In this document: positions 1 to 7,202 of the stretch, piece by piece
How positions within the stretch are numbered: the first letter of the stretch is position 1
Layout of the letters: every line of letters starts with the position of its first letter
Source of the DNA: an uncultured Alphaproteobacteria bacterium
Lineage (GTDB): Bacteria; Pseudomonadota; Alphaproteobacteria; CASFRQ01; SAAU01
DNA length: 10,097 nt
Assembly: GCA_949296785.1 (NCBI GenBank)
Contig: CASFRQ010000005.1
Location: 1 to 10,097, forward strand
Direction of reading: 5' to 3'
Program-made: the position numbers and the translations under genes
The notes under the pieces: generated by a model
The model's input: only the letters and a program-made list of their open reading frames with translations
Told to the model about the DNA's origin: nothing
Databases searched by the model: none

Positions 1-139
1 CCCCGTCTTTTATATTTTAAATAAATCGCGGGCAAAATCAAGCACGGAAAAAATACGCCTTCTGCCTTTTTCCCTTTTAGAAAAGAATAAGAAATCGCGG
101 ATAATTATCCAAATTCAAACAAACCGGATACCATTTTTT

Positions 140-1327
140 CTACAGATAAACGCTGTAGACAAAGCCAATCAGCAAAACAGCCATCGCCCCCGCGCCGAGA
201 AAAAGAGGGAGTATCTTCGCGTGCGTTTGTTTTCTTAAAATAAAGCAGGCCGTAAAAATTCCCAGATAACTGACCAGATAAGCAGCGCTGGATAAATTAA
301 CGATATCGTCAAATCCGAACAAAACCGTCACCAATGTCAACAATCCCACGGTCAGTCCGTTGCCGAAAGTCCCTCTTCCTATCATTTTCCTCTTATAAAA
401 ACCGGGAAGTATCCCCTGTTCGGCCAAAGATTTTGTAATTCTGAAAACAGCGAAAAAACTGGCGTTGATTCCCGTGACAAAAGCCATAATCGCCGCCGCA
501 TAAATCAAAAACGAGCCTATGTTTCCCAAAAGTTTTTCAGCTACGACGGCCACCGCCACATTTACATTCTTTTCAAAAACGGCGGCAGAGATGTAATTTA
601 AAATAACGAAAGCCAAACCGATATAAAGCGCCATCACAATAAAAATCGTCAAAAACATCGCCCGACGAATCGTGTGTTGAGGATCCTTGACATACGCCGT
701 CGCATTCGTAATAACACCAAATCCGGCAAAAGCAAAAAATGTCAACCCGACACTTCTGAAAAAAGAAGCGATGGAAGGATTTGATTCAAAAGCGGGTGTG
801 TACTCATGAAACCGCGCAAATCCCGCTAAAATCAACAGAGTTAAAATCCCGATTTTAAAAGCGACCAGAAAAGCTTCCATATTGCCGACCTCTTTTGCCT
901 GCATCATATTAAAAACTCCCAAAAGGACAATCAAACCGGCGGCCCATACATTTGCAGTCAGCCACGATATATCCGGAAGCAAACTCGTCATATAAAAACC
1001 GAAAGATTTTGCCATCGTTCCCGCAGAAATCAAAGTAGTAAAAACATAAATCAAGGATAAAGAACCTGCCGCCCATTTTGATTTAAATGCATGATGAAAA
1101 TAGTCTGTAATCCCTCCCATATTCGGAAAAGCGCCGGCCAACCTGACATAGGCGTAACCGCAAAACAAAGCAATAATTCCAGAAATAAAAAAAGAGAGAT
1201 ATGTCCAACTGCCCGTTTCCTGCAACACCTGCCCCAAAAGGGCAAAAATTCCCGCTCCGACAATGGAACCTATTCCCAAAGAAACAACCTGCCATAACCC
1301 TAATTGAAACCGTTTTGCCTGCGCCAT
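140..1327 (-). CDS. APC-family amino acid permease
   Basis: This is an inner-membrane amino acid/polyamine transporter of the APC superfamily, probably moving an amino acid by proton symport or exchange. Residues 14-32 hold the family's first membrane helix with the GIGSIVGAGIF signature, whose unwound glycine-rich segment binds the substrate backbone in characterised members. I count about 11 hydrophobic segments (near 14-32, 42-65, 87-113, 126-143, 153-170, 190-210, 224-250, 268-295, 323-340, 343-365, 373-395). At 395 residues it is shorter than the usual 430-480 and stops right after the eleventh helix, so the twelfth is absent. The start is supported by an AGGGGAG ribosome-binding site at 1334-1340. 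It is divergent from the gene at 1575, and an AT-rich inverted repeat lies just upstream of the ribosome-binding site. The family is clear; the substrate cannot be read from sequence, so no gene symbol is given. Confidence 0.88.
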   Translation of the reverse strand: MAQAKRFQLGLWQVVSLGIGSIVGAGIFALLGQVLQETGSWTYLSFFISGIIALFCGYAYVRLAGAFPNMGGITDYFHHAFKSKWAAGSLSLIYVFTTLISAGTMAKSFGFYMTSLLPDISWLTANVWAAGLIVLLGVFNMMQAKEVGNMEAFLVAFKIGILTLLILAGFARFHEYTPAFESNPSIASFFRSVGLTFFAFAGFGVITNATAYVKDPQHTIRRAMFLTIFIVMALYIGLAFVILNYISAAVFEKNVNVAVAVVAEKLLGNIGSFLIYAAAIMAFVTGINASFFAVFRITKSLAEQGILPGFYKRKMIGRGTFGNGLTVGLLTLVTVLFGFDDIVNLSSAAYLVSYLGIFTACFILRKQTHAKILPLFLGAGAMAVLLIGFVYSVYL

Positions 1328-1340
1328 TTTTTTCTCCCCT

Positions 1341-1364
1341 CATAAAATGCTTTTTTATTTTATG
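1341..1364 (-). repeat. AT-rich inverted repeat in permease leader
   Basis: CATAAAAT and ATTTTATG form perfect 8-base arms (1341-1348 and 1357-1364) separated by 8 bases. The element sits directly upstream of the permease ribosome-binding site and includes TAAAAT, which could serve as a weak -10 box on the - strand. It could be an operator or an mRNA hairpin next to the ribosome-binding site. Seen directly; function is inference. Confidence 0.4.
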
Positions 1365-1512
1365 CTAAACGGAGAAAAAATAAATCTGGACTTTTGAACA
1401 GAAAGAAATAAAGCTTGTCATTCTCTTTCTTCCCCTTCCGGTTAAAAGGTTAAAAATCGATCTTTTTTTCAAAAGCCTTATTTTTTTACGAAGAAATAAA
1501 CAGCCAAAAGGG

Positions 1513-1541
1513 TTGTTTTCTTTTTTCAAGTGAGATAAACT
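1513..1541 (+). promoter_or_regulatory. Candidate sigma-70 promoter for the 1575 gene
   Basis: TTGTTT (1513-1518) and TAAACT (1536-1541) are separated by 17 bases and lie 33 bases upstream of the ATG. Each matches four of six consensus bases. The surrounding DNA is very AT-rich, so a chance match is possible. Confidence 0.35.
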
Positions 1542-1574
1542 TATTTAAATAAAAACCAAACAAAGGGGAAAAGC

Positions 1575-2594
1575 ATGAAAAAGCTTGCGTTGATACTCAG
1601 TTCGGATGTCAATGAAACAAAATCTTTGGTTGAAGAGGGATACTGTCCTTTGGAATGTTCTTTCGGGGGGGAATCCGTTGTAGATGAGCTTCAAATGGAC
1701 CATCACGGCAAAATGTCCCATTTGGAATCCGTTGCCATCCGCGCTTACCGGGATTACTACGGCGCCAGAGCGGACGATCCTCGTTTCGTCATCACTCACA
1801 TTGATGCTGACTGCATTTTTGCGGCGGCTTCTTTAGCGGGAATCTTACCTCATCCCAATTCCAAAGATGAATTTAAAGAAGACCTGACTCCTTTGGCCGA
1901 AACGATTGCCGCGCTGGATACAAATCCCGTCGGATTGGATATCTTATCCATGCCTTACGGCAGCTATTTGGCAGCATTTAATAATCTTTTCTGCGCACAT
2001 AAGGAAACCGACTTGACAGCCTTTGCCGCCGTTTGCGGGCTCAGGACCTTACTGACCGACCCTTCGGCGGAAAAATACGTGCGTGATGCGCAAAAATCAG
2101 AAGAAGAAAATAAAAGGCAGGCTCTGGAAGATTTAAAAGAGCGCAGCAAAAAAATAAATAATGTTCTCATCGTTCAAAAAACTTGCCTTTTCGGTTTTCC
2201 TCAATGGTATCAAAGGCGGGAAGACAGGGCCGGCCCCGAAGACATCAACGGGTGGGACAATCCTGTCGTCGCCTCGTTTCATATGAAAAGAAACACCTTG
2301 TCCTTCGGTTGTCCGAATAAAGAAGTTGCCGAAAAACTGTTCGGCAAAGGCGGTTTGAAGAATGTTTTTATTAAAATGAACGAAAAATACGCCTGTTCCG
2401 AGGAAAACGGATTTGGAGGGAGGGAAAGCATCGGCGGCTCTCCTCGCGGACAAAAAATGCAGTATCAGGATTTGCTCATTTGCGCCGATATCATCAATGA
2501 TTTTCTAAGGAAAAAAAATGAAAATCAAAAAAGAAAAATTAAAAACATGCCTCAACTATCCGTCCTGATAAATCGCTCAAATGAAAATGGGTAA
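1575..2594 (+). CDS. Uncharacterised protein with DHH-phosphoesterase-like motifs
   Basis: I do not recognise a named family. The 339-residue protein carries a VDELQMDHHG segment at residues 36-45, a FVITHIDADCIFAAASLAG segment at 71-89, an Asp in ALDTNP at 115, and a glycine-rich GFGGRESIGGSPRG stretch at 279-292. In DHH/DHHA1 phosphoesterases (RecJ, NrnA, GdpP, PPX1 types) an HxDxD motif comes first and binds metal, the DHH motif follows later, and a glycine-rich GGGH-like motif in DHHA1 binds substrate. Here all three types are present but DHH precedes HIDAD. A metal-dependent phosphoesterase acting on nucleotides or phosphates is therefore an inference. Residues 313-339 are a Lys/Asn-rich tail after a run of eight A bases. 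A GGGG ribosome-binding site lies about 7 bases before the ATG. No membrane segment or signal peptide is seen, so it should be cytoplasmic. It appears monocistronic. Confidence 0.7.
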   Translation: MKKLALILSSDVNETKSLVEEGYCPLECSFGGESVVDELQMDHHGKMSHLESVAIRAYRDYYGARADDPRFVITHIDADCIFAAASLAGILPHPNSKDEFKEDLTPLAETIAALDTNPVGLDILSMPYGSYLAAFNNLFCAHKETDLTAFAAVCGLRTLLTDPSAEKYVRDAQKSEEENKRQALEDLKERSKKINNVLIVQKTCLFGFPQWYQRREDRAGPEDINGWDNPVVASFHMKRNTLSFGCPNKEVAEKLFGKGGLKNVFIKMNEKYACSEENGFGGRESIGGSPRGQKMQYQDLLICADIINDFLRKKNENQKRKIKNMPQLSVLINRSNENG

Positions 2595-2611
2595 GGTGGC
2601 CTTCTTTTTTT
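2593..2611 (+). terminator. Possible short terminator after the DHH-like gene
   Basis: AAGG (2593-2596), a TGG loop and CCTT (2600-2603) are followed by C and seven T. The stem overlaps the stop codon and has only four pairs, so it is a weak candidate, but it lies exactly where the transcript should end. Confidence 0.35.
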
Positions 2612-3212
2612 CAAAGAGGAAACCGATGATTTCTCTTAAATAAAAGACCGGGATAAAAAGTAATTTTTATTTCAAAATTTCTGTGCCCATTCTGCACCCA
2701 TAGAAAGTAAAGAAAGTTTTTCCGTTTTTCAGAATAAAAAAACGGCACAAAGCAAACAAAACACTCCTCCTTTTCCTAAGTTGGAAAACGGCTTTTTATT
2801 TTGCCATACCGTATTAAAATTATCTTCATAAAAAATTTCGTACCGAAAAAGAAGGCTTTTTTTCGCCGATATCTGCCAAGCTTTTTTCTCTGACCTTAAG
2901 ATTTCGTCCCCCTATAAAGACAAAAAAATTTTTTGCCGGAAAAACGCCACCCTAAATAAAGACCCCGCCTTTCCCGCAAGTAAACTTTTTTGAACCCTTT
3001 TCTTCATCAGCGGCAAACAAACATTGATTTTTACTTTTTCACCCTCAGAATTTTATTTGCCGTCGGATACATCCGGGACAAAAAACTTTGCTTTTCCAAA
3101 ACAAACATAATTTTCTTTAAAATATCCGTTTTCCCTTTACATTATTCGGGAATTTAAAAACCTGCACATCCTACCCGACGCTTCTCTGTTTTTCACAAAA
3201 AAATACCCCGAT
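2612..3212. other. Gene-free AT-rich stretch
   Basis: I see no credible gene, tRNA or terminator here. It is rich in A and T homopolymer runs and has stop codons in all frames. A perfect AT-rich inverted repeat, CCGTTTTT (2722-2729) with AAAAACGG (2738-2745), and a TTTTCC/GGAAAA hairpin near 2773-2790 are present but lack convincing terminator T-tracts. It could hold decayed sequence; I cannot identify a parent gene. Confidence 0.5.
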
Positions 3213-3246
3213 ATAAAAAGCCGGTCCTTTCCGGACCGACCTTTTT
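3213..3246 (-). terminator. Intrinsic terminator of the TM2/pilin-like gene
   Basis: On the - strand GTCGGTCC pairs with GGACCGGC (3220-3227 with 3233-3240; eight pairs, one G-T wobble) around a GGAAA loop, followed by TTTTT (3219-3215). The first base pair would mismatch at one place on the + strand, which favours the - strand, although a T-run at 3242-3248 could also let it act on the other strand. Confidence 0.8.
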
Positions 3247-3275
3247 TTAGCAAACAAAAAACACGTCGCCGTGAA

Positions 3276-4172
3276 TTACCGCACAATCATATAAACTGTA
3301 CCGTATTTTTCACATATAGACATTGCACCCGGAGTATTTATCGGAGAACCCTCTGTTGGAGAAATGCCGATATAACTCCCCTCCCCCCAATCAAAGGAAG
3401 CAATTCTTTTACAAAATTGCGTATCCATATTGTCAAAGACAAGATTAAAGTAAGCCGGAGTTTCCGGATCGGCCTGAATCCTGACTTCCATCTCGCCAGA
3501 AATATCAGACAGAGAATTGTTCAAATTATCCAAAAGCCCGATCTGCGCCGCAATATTCTCAATATTTTCGTAATTTCCGCCAGAAGAAATCTCCCGGACA
3601 TTTACAACGGCCAGCATCAAGTCATCCAACGCCCTGTTTTCCGCAATTCTCCTTCTGGCAGAGGAATACCCGGCCATTCCTCCTACAAAAACAATAAAAA
3701 ACAGAGACAAAGAATAGATTATCAAAAAAATAATCGGTAAAATCCGAACCGGCGTCGCACTTTCTTCCATCAGACGCCCTTTACCGTCCGTCTTGGTCAC
3801 CACCAATTCAATCAAAACCCACAATTCCACAAAAAGAATCGGAACAATCAGGATGGACAATAATATCTTTGCAATACCTCTTCCTTTATATCCCGCGTAA
3901 AAATTATGAATACCGAAAAGTCCGAAAAAGATACCCAAAATAATATACATCACCCGGTTAACCGTCTTTTCCTCGGTATTCAGACAAGCTTTATCCGCTT
4001 TTGAGCCTTTATCGGTTGTATTTCCCGCTGACTGAGAAGAAAGCCCTCCCTCTTTGTCCGTTTGACCTGAAGTTCCGAGCAATTTAGCCTTTTGTTCTTC
4101 AAACTCTTCCCGTGTTAAAATATTTTTTTCTCTAAGCTCGTTCAATTTAATTAAATCATCAATTTCCGACAT
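3276..4172 (-). CDS. SHOCT-TM2 membrane protein with PilS-like pilin C-terminus
   Basis: The protein has three recognisable parts. Residues 5-32 (IDDLIKLNELREKNILTREE, then a short helix) match the SHOCT helix-turn-helix often found at protein ends. Residues 33-70 are a polar Ser/Gly/Lys linker. Residues 72-124 are a TM2 domain: two hydrophobic helices around FGLFGIHNFYAGYKGRG. A third helix at 143-166 leads into an arginine-bearing segment and a C-terminal domain (170-298) with CKRIASFDWGEG at 254-265 and a second Cys at 287 before a terminal YGTVYMIVR strand. That layout (helix, IAAQIGLL-like segment, Cys followed by DWG, and a late Cys for a disulfide) resembles type IVb PilS-like pilins. 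There is no prepilin peptidase site (no G-F-x-x-x-E). Function is unknown; an envelope-anchored pilin-like protein is inferred. The start has a GGAGAAAGG ribosome-binding site. It is a lone gene with its own terminator. Confidence 0.75.
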   Translation of the reverse strand: MSEIDDLIKLNELREKNILTREEFEEQKAKLLGTSGQTDKEGGLSSQSAGNTTDKGSKADKACLNTEEKTVNRVMYIILGIFFGLFGIHNFYAGYKGRGIAKILLSILIVPILFVELWVLIELVVTKTDGKGRLMEESATPVRILPIIFLIIYSLSLFFIVFVGGMAGYSSARRRIAENRALDDLMLAVVNVREISSGGNYENIENIAAQIGLLDNLNNSLSDISGEMEVRIQADPETPAYFNLVFDNMDTQFCKRIASFDWGEGSYIGISPTEGSPINTPGAMSICEKYGTVYMIVR

Positions 4173-4233
4173 GCCTTTCTCCGTCAGTTAAATCCTTTTT
4201 TTGTAGGAATGAAAACTCTTCCAAGCCATTAAA

Positions 4234-4262
4234 AGTTTACAGAAATTCTTCTAAGCGGGCAA
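4234..4262 (-). promoter_or_regulatory. Candidate promoter for the TM2/pilin-like gene
   Basis: On the - strand TTGCCC (4262-4257) and TAAACT (4239-4234) are 17 bases apart, each matching four of six sigma-70 consensus bases. The -10 box is identical to the one proposed upstream of 1575. The leader to the ATG at 4172 would be about 55 bases. Confidence 0.35.
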
Positions 4263-4390
4263 GCATAAATTCATAAAAACATATGACGACATACCATTTT
4301 TTTTAAAATCGTATTTTTTTGTGTTTTTATAAACACCATTTCATAAACTCCCTCTACCTTAATGCCAACAATATGAATATATTTCAACTT

Positions 4391-4570
4391 CGTTCGCGCA
4401 AGCCCAAAACTTTGCCAACCTTATGGCTGGACCGAGAGGTCTGCGCCTGTCAGCTTACGCAGAATAATATTCAAGCCCTAGAAAAACGGGACAACGATAT
4501 ACGACACAAAAGACACCGTAAGGGGGCGAGCCATGCTTAAATCATAAAAAAACGGCCAATCAGCCGTTTT
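4391..4570 (+). ncRNA. Candidate structured small RNA (or 55-codon gene)
   Basis: By hand count, 4391-4540 is about 51% GC while 4261-4380 is about 25%. Consecutive hairpins can be drawn: GCCA/TGGC (4414-4417 with 4424-4427), GACC/GGTC closed by a GAGA tetraloop of the GNRA type (4430-4441), and TGCG/CGCA (4442-4445 with 4458-4461). GTTCGC (4392-4397) can pair with GCGAGC (4526-4531), and CCC (4403-4405) with GGG (4522-4524), giving a long-range closing stem. A terminator hairpin follows 15 bases later. This is the profile of a noncoding RNA in an AT-rich genome, but I cannot match it to 6S, SRP, RNase P or tmRNA. The alternative is a protein: an open frame from ATG 4373 to TAA 4540 encodes a basic 55-residue product (ending KRHRKGASHA) with no clear ribosome-binding site and codons such as CTA and ATA unlike its neighbours. 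The + strand is favoured because a terminator follows it. Confidence 0.4.
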
Positions 4571-4575
4571 CATTT

Positions 4576-4576
<1 letters not shown>
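4546..4576. terminator. Bidirectional terminator between the RNA island and tRNA-Ala
   Basis: AAAACGGC (4549-4556) pairs with GCCGTTTT (4563-4570) around a six-base loop. On the - strand it is followed by seven T (4552-4546), terminating the tRNA. On the + strand it is followed by CATTTT after the TTTT of the stem, a weaker tract that would end the candidate small RNA. Confidence 0.75.
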
Positions 4577-4651
<75 letters not shown>

Positions 4652-4673
4652 GATATTTTCAAAAGATATACAA

Positions 4674-4701
4674 AATATACACATCTGAAAAATCTTTGCA
4701 A
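4674..4701 (-). promoter_or_regulatory. Candidate promoter of tRNA-Ala
   Basis: On the - strand TTGCAA (4701-4696) and TATATT (4679-4674) are 16 bases apart and would start transcription about 15-17 bases upstream of the mature tRNA 5' end at 4651. The -10 box matches five of six consensus bases. Confidence 0.5.
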
Positions 4702-4780
4702 GCTTTTTTTCAACTTTTTTAAATTCTTTTTAATTCTCTTCCGCCTTGCCTTTTTATTCCGCTTTTCCGGGCTGTTTTGG

Positions 4781-6247
4781 TTAATCTATCTTTCTGCCGT
4801 AAAAAAGTTCATCGTAAATCTTGGAGCGTTTCATAATTTCCCGGTTGGCTTCCTCCAAATCCATTCCCTTTTCCAAAAATGTTTTTTTCCCCGAAAATAA
4901 GGAAGTTCCTAAGGCCAGTCGCCCTCCCTCTATCTGAACGCCCATCCCTTCCAAAATTGTCGGGTACAAGTCAAACGATGTGAATTTTCTGTTCTTTTTC
5001 CGACTTGTCTTTTCAGAGTTTATAAAAATATTCATTTGACGACGGTTTTTTACCTTTTCCAAAAAAGGATTCATTCCCAAATGGTCGCCGACAATGACAA
5101 CAACCGTATCCTTATAAAAAGGCTGTTCCGACAACCAGTTTAAAAACCCGGCCGCCTGCATATCGGCACAGCTCATGACATTTTCATACTCTTTGTCAAA
5201 CAAACGGGGACAAACCGTTTTTTCAAAATACCCGTCCCCTTTATGAGAATCTATCGTCATCATTATAAAAGCGAAAGGATGCCCTTTTCGGGATAAATCA
5301 AGAAGCTCCTTTTTCGCAAAATAGTACAGTTTTTTATCCTCTATCCCCCAATAGATTTTATAGTCTTCCGGAATCATTCCTTCTTTTTTAAAATAAGAAA
5401 AATCTTTAACAGGAACGGGACCATGTTCTCGTAAAAAAACATCCATTCCCGCAAAAGAAATATTTGACCCCTGCATAAAAGAAAGGACATAACCGTTTTC
5501 CTTCAAAAACTCCGGCAGACACTTAGCCTTCGGCAAAAAGACGGCATACTGTTCATATTTATTCGCGCGAATAGGCATTCTTAACGGCAAGCCGCAAGTT
5601 TGAGCAACCAAGCCGGCGATTGTCCATTGCGTTCCCTCAACAGGAAAGGCGCCGCCGATTTCTTCCGTATCGCTGAAATTTAAATTTTCCGACGCCGCCT
5701 TTGACAAACAAGGCAGAAGATTTTTATCAAAACCGTTTATATAAGAGGTTTCCATGGATTCCAAAAAAATCAAAACAAGATTTTTCTTTTTTTCCGGAAA
5801 AACAACGGAAACCTTTTCAGGGTTAACATAATTCTCCTCATAAAAAGAAGAATACCGGACATTCCCGGAATAATAGGACAGAAGAGAAACAAAATTCAGC
5901 TTCCAAATAAAAAACAAAACGCCGCCCAAAAAGCAAAAAAAACAAACAGCGGAAAAATGTCTGTTAAAAAATAACCCTGTTTTCTGACCGAAAGCGCTTT
6001 TAAAACGAAACTTCAGCAAAAAAACAAAAAACAGACAGGATAAAACAGCCGGGACAAGCGTTCCTCTTGCAAAAGAGACATTCATTTTCAAATCCGCTTC
6101 CAACGGCATATAAAAATGGAACAACAGTTGTTCCGCCGTCACTTTTCCGAATTTTGAAACAATCCAACACGCGCCGGACGCCAAAATAATCCCGGAAACA
6201 AATATCAGCCAAAGGGCTGTCTTTTTAAAACAAATACGCTTCGTCAT
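4781..6247 (-). CDS. OpgB/MdoB-like phosphoglycerol transferase
   Basis: This membrane-anchored enzyme of the alkaline phosphatase/sulfatase superfamily resembles phosphoglycerol transferase I, which moves phosphoglycerol from phosphatidylglycerol to periplasmic glucans. Numbered from Met at 6247 (488 residues), hydrophobic helices lie near 10-30, 63-80 and 100-117. The periplasmic domain starts with NLVLIFLESMETSY (156-169), where Glu-163 and Thr-167 fit the metal site and nucleophile. It continues with TQWTIAGLVAQTCGLPL (206-222), MQGSNISFAGMDVFL (258-272), TIDSHKGDGYF (331-341) and VGDHLGMN (386-393, metal-binding Asp-388 and His-389), all in the order of Escherichia coli OpgB. The frame stays open upstream to a TTG at 6310, but a good promoter lies inside that extension, so I chose the ATG at 6247. 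The true acceptor (osmoregulated or cyclic glucan, or another glycan) is not known. It is divergent from the methyltransferase gene. Confidence 0.85.
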   Translation of the reverse strand: MTKRICFKKTALWLIFVSGIILASGACWIVSKFGKVTAEQLLFHFYMPLEADLKMNVSFARGTLVPAVLSCLFFVFLLKFRFKSAFGQKTGLFFNRHFSAVCFFCFLGGVLFFIWKLNFVSLLSYYSGNVRYSSFYEENYVNPEKVSVVFPEKKKNLVLIFLESMETSYINGFDKNLLPCLSKAASENLNFSDTEEIGGAFPVEGTQWTIAGLVAQTCGLPLRMPIRANKYEQYAVFLPKAKCLPEFLKENGYVLSFMQGSNISFAGMDVFLREHGPVPVKDFSYFKKEGMIPEDYKIYWGIEDKKLYYFAKKELLDLSRKGHPFAFIMMTIDSHKGDGYFEKTVCPRLFDKEYENVMSCADMQAAGFLNWLSEQPFYKDTVVVIVGDHLGMNPFLEKVKNRRQMNIFINSEKTSRKKNRKFTSFDLYPTILEGMGVQIEGGRLALGTSLFSGKKTFLEKGMDLEEANREIMKRSKIYDELFYGRKID

Positions 6248-6278
6248 ATAACCAGCTCTAAAAGGCAAAACCTGTGCC

Positions 6279-6307
6279 AAAATAAAACCTCTACCAAAAA
6301 TTGTCAA
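6279..6307 (-). promoter_or_regulatory. Sigma-70 promoter of the OpgB-like gene
   Basis: On the - strand a perfect TTGACA (6307-6302) is followed after 17 bases by TATTTT (6284-6279). Transcription would begin near 6272, about 25 bases before the ATG at 6247, which rules against the TTG start at 6310. The -35 box overlaps TTGTCA (6301-6306) read on the + strand toward the methyltransferase gene. Confidence 0.6.
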
Positions 6308-6365
6308 CAAAAAAAGCGTGGACTTTATCCGTCTTTTTTTGTACTTCTAAGGAAAAGGATGAAAA

Positions 6366-7202
6366 ATGAAAGAAGATACCGATTTTACTCTGGATAATTT
6401 TTTAAATGGAAAAGTCGTCCTCAAACAAGCAGCCAACGGTTACAAGGCCACTTCGGACGCTGTCCTTTTGGCCGCCGCCGTTCCGTTGGACAGACCGTAT
6501 GTAAAAGAACCGTCCGTCCTGGATGTCGGATGCGGCACAGGAGCGGTCGGCTTATGTTTGAACGCACGGGCGAAAGAGGCCGGAAAAACGATTCATCTCA
6601 CCGGTTTTGAACTTCAGGAAGAGCTTCTTTCTCAATGCGACGAAAACGCCCGAATGAATGGGGTTGCTTTTGAAGGGATATTGGGAAATATCCTCTCGCC
6701 TCCCCTTTGTTTTAAAGGCAGATTGTTTGACCATGTCATCACTAACCCTCCCTATTTTACGGAAGCCCCTTCCTGCCCTAACAAGATTATCGGCCGGACA
6801 AGAAAAGAAGAGGCTTCTCTTAAGCAATGGCTTTCCTTCTGTTTAAAGCATCTCCGGGTAAAAGGGACTTTTACAATGATACACTGTACCGGCCGCCTGC
6901 CGGAAATTCTCTCTTTACTGAACGAAAGATTGGGCGGCATCACTGTCCTGCCTTTAACGCCGAGAACGGGGGAATTGTCCAAAAGGTTTATCCTTTCCGG
7001 AACAAACGGTTCAAAGGCGCCTTTTCGCCTTCTGCCGGAAATGGCGCTGCACCAGAACGGCTCTTCAAAACGCAGCCAAGCCGCCGAAGAAGTCCTAAGA
7101 AACGGAAAATCTCTTGACTTATCTTTTTATTCAGGTCAAAAAATAAAGCAAAAGAATAAAACATCCGCTATCCGAAACGGGGAAATTTATGGGAATTTTT
7201 AA
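6366..7202 (+). CDS. TrmN6-like tRNA adenine-N6 methyltransferase
   Basis: A class I SAM-dependent methyltransferase resembling TrmN6/YfiC, which in Escherichia coli methylates N6 of A37 in tRNA1(Val). The N-terminus (LDNFLNGKVVLKQAANGYKATSDAVLLA) is typical of the family. Motif I VLDVGCGTGAVG is at 51-62, the acidic residue at the end of strand 2 is Glu-82 in GFELQ, and the NPPY catalytic motif (127-130) is the signature of N6-adenine and glutamine-N5 methyltransferases. The product has 278 residues against about 245-250 for typical members; the surplus is a polar C-terminal tail after about 250. An AAGGA ribosome-binding site precedes the ATG. It overlaps the next gene by 14 bases and is divergent from the OpgB-like gene. 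The fold is certain; the exact tRNA target is inferred. Confidence 0.82.
   Translation: MKEDTDFTLDNFLNGKVVLKQAANGYKATSDAVLLAAAVPLDRPYVKEPSVLDVGCGTGAVGLCLNARAKEAGKTIHLTGFELQEELLSQCDENARMNGVAFEGILGNILSPPLCFKGRLFDHVITNPPYFTEAPSCPNKIIGRTRKEEASLKQWLSFCLKHLRVKGTFTMIHCTGRLPEILSLLNERLGGITVLPLTPRTGELSKRFILSGTNGSKAPFRLLPEMALHQNGSSKRSQAAEEVLRNGKSLDLSFYSGQKIKQKNKTSAIRNGEIYGNF

Noticed and set aside
99..110. Perfect 12-base palindrome GGATAATTATCC downstream of the permease
   Set aside because: It is AT-rich, has no T-tract in the direction of the permease and no partner copy in the window; likely chance.
1051..1343. Open frames overlapping the permease gene on both strands
   Set aside because: They lie in other frames of a well-supported membrane protein gene and have no ribosome-binding site or recognisable product.
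1545..2453. Open frames antisense to the DHH-like gene
   Set aside because: The sense frame has a ribosome-binding site and recognisable motifs; the antisense frames have neither.
4391..4540. A tmRNA or 6S RNA identity for the structured island
   Set aside because: No tmRNA T-arm, acceptor pair or tag ending in ALAA/VAA was found, and the 6S open-bubble layout could not be drawn with confidence.
6248..6310. A 21-residue N-terminal extension of the OpgB-like protein from a TTG start
   Set aside because: It contains a perfect -35 box and a spaced -10 box, so the transcript would begin inside it; the ATG at 6247 gives a normal membrane-protein N-terminus.
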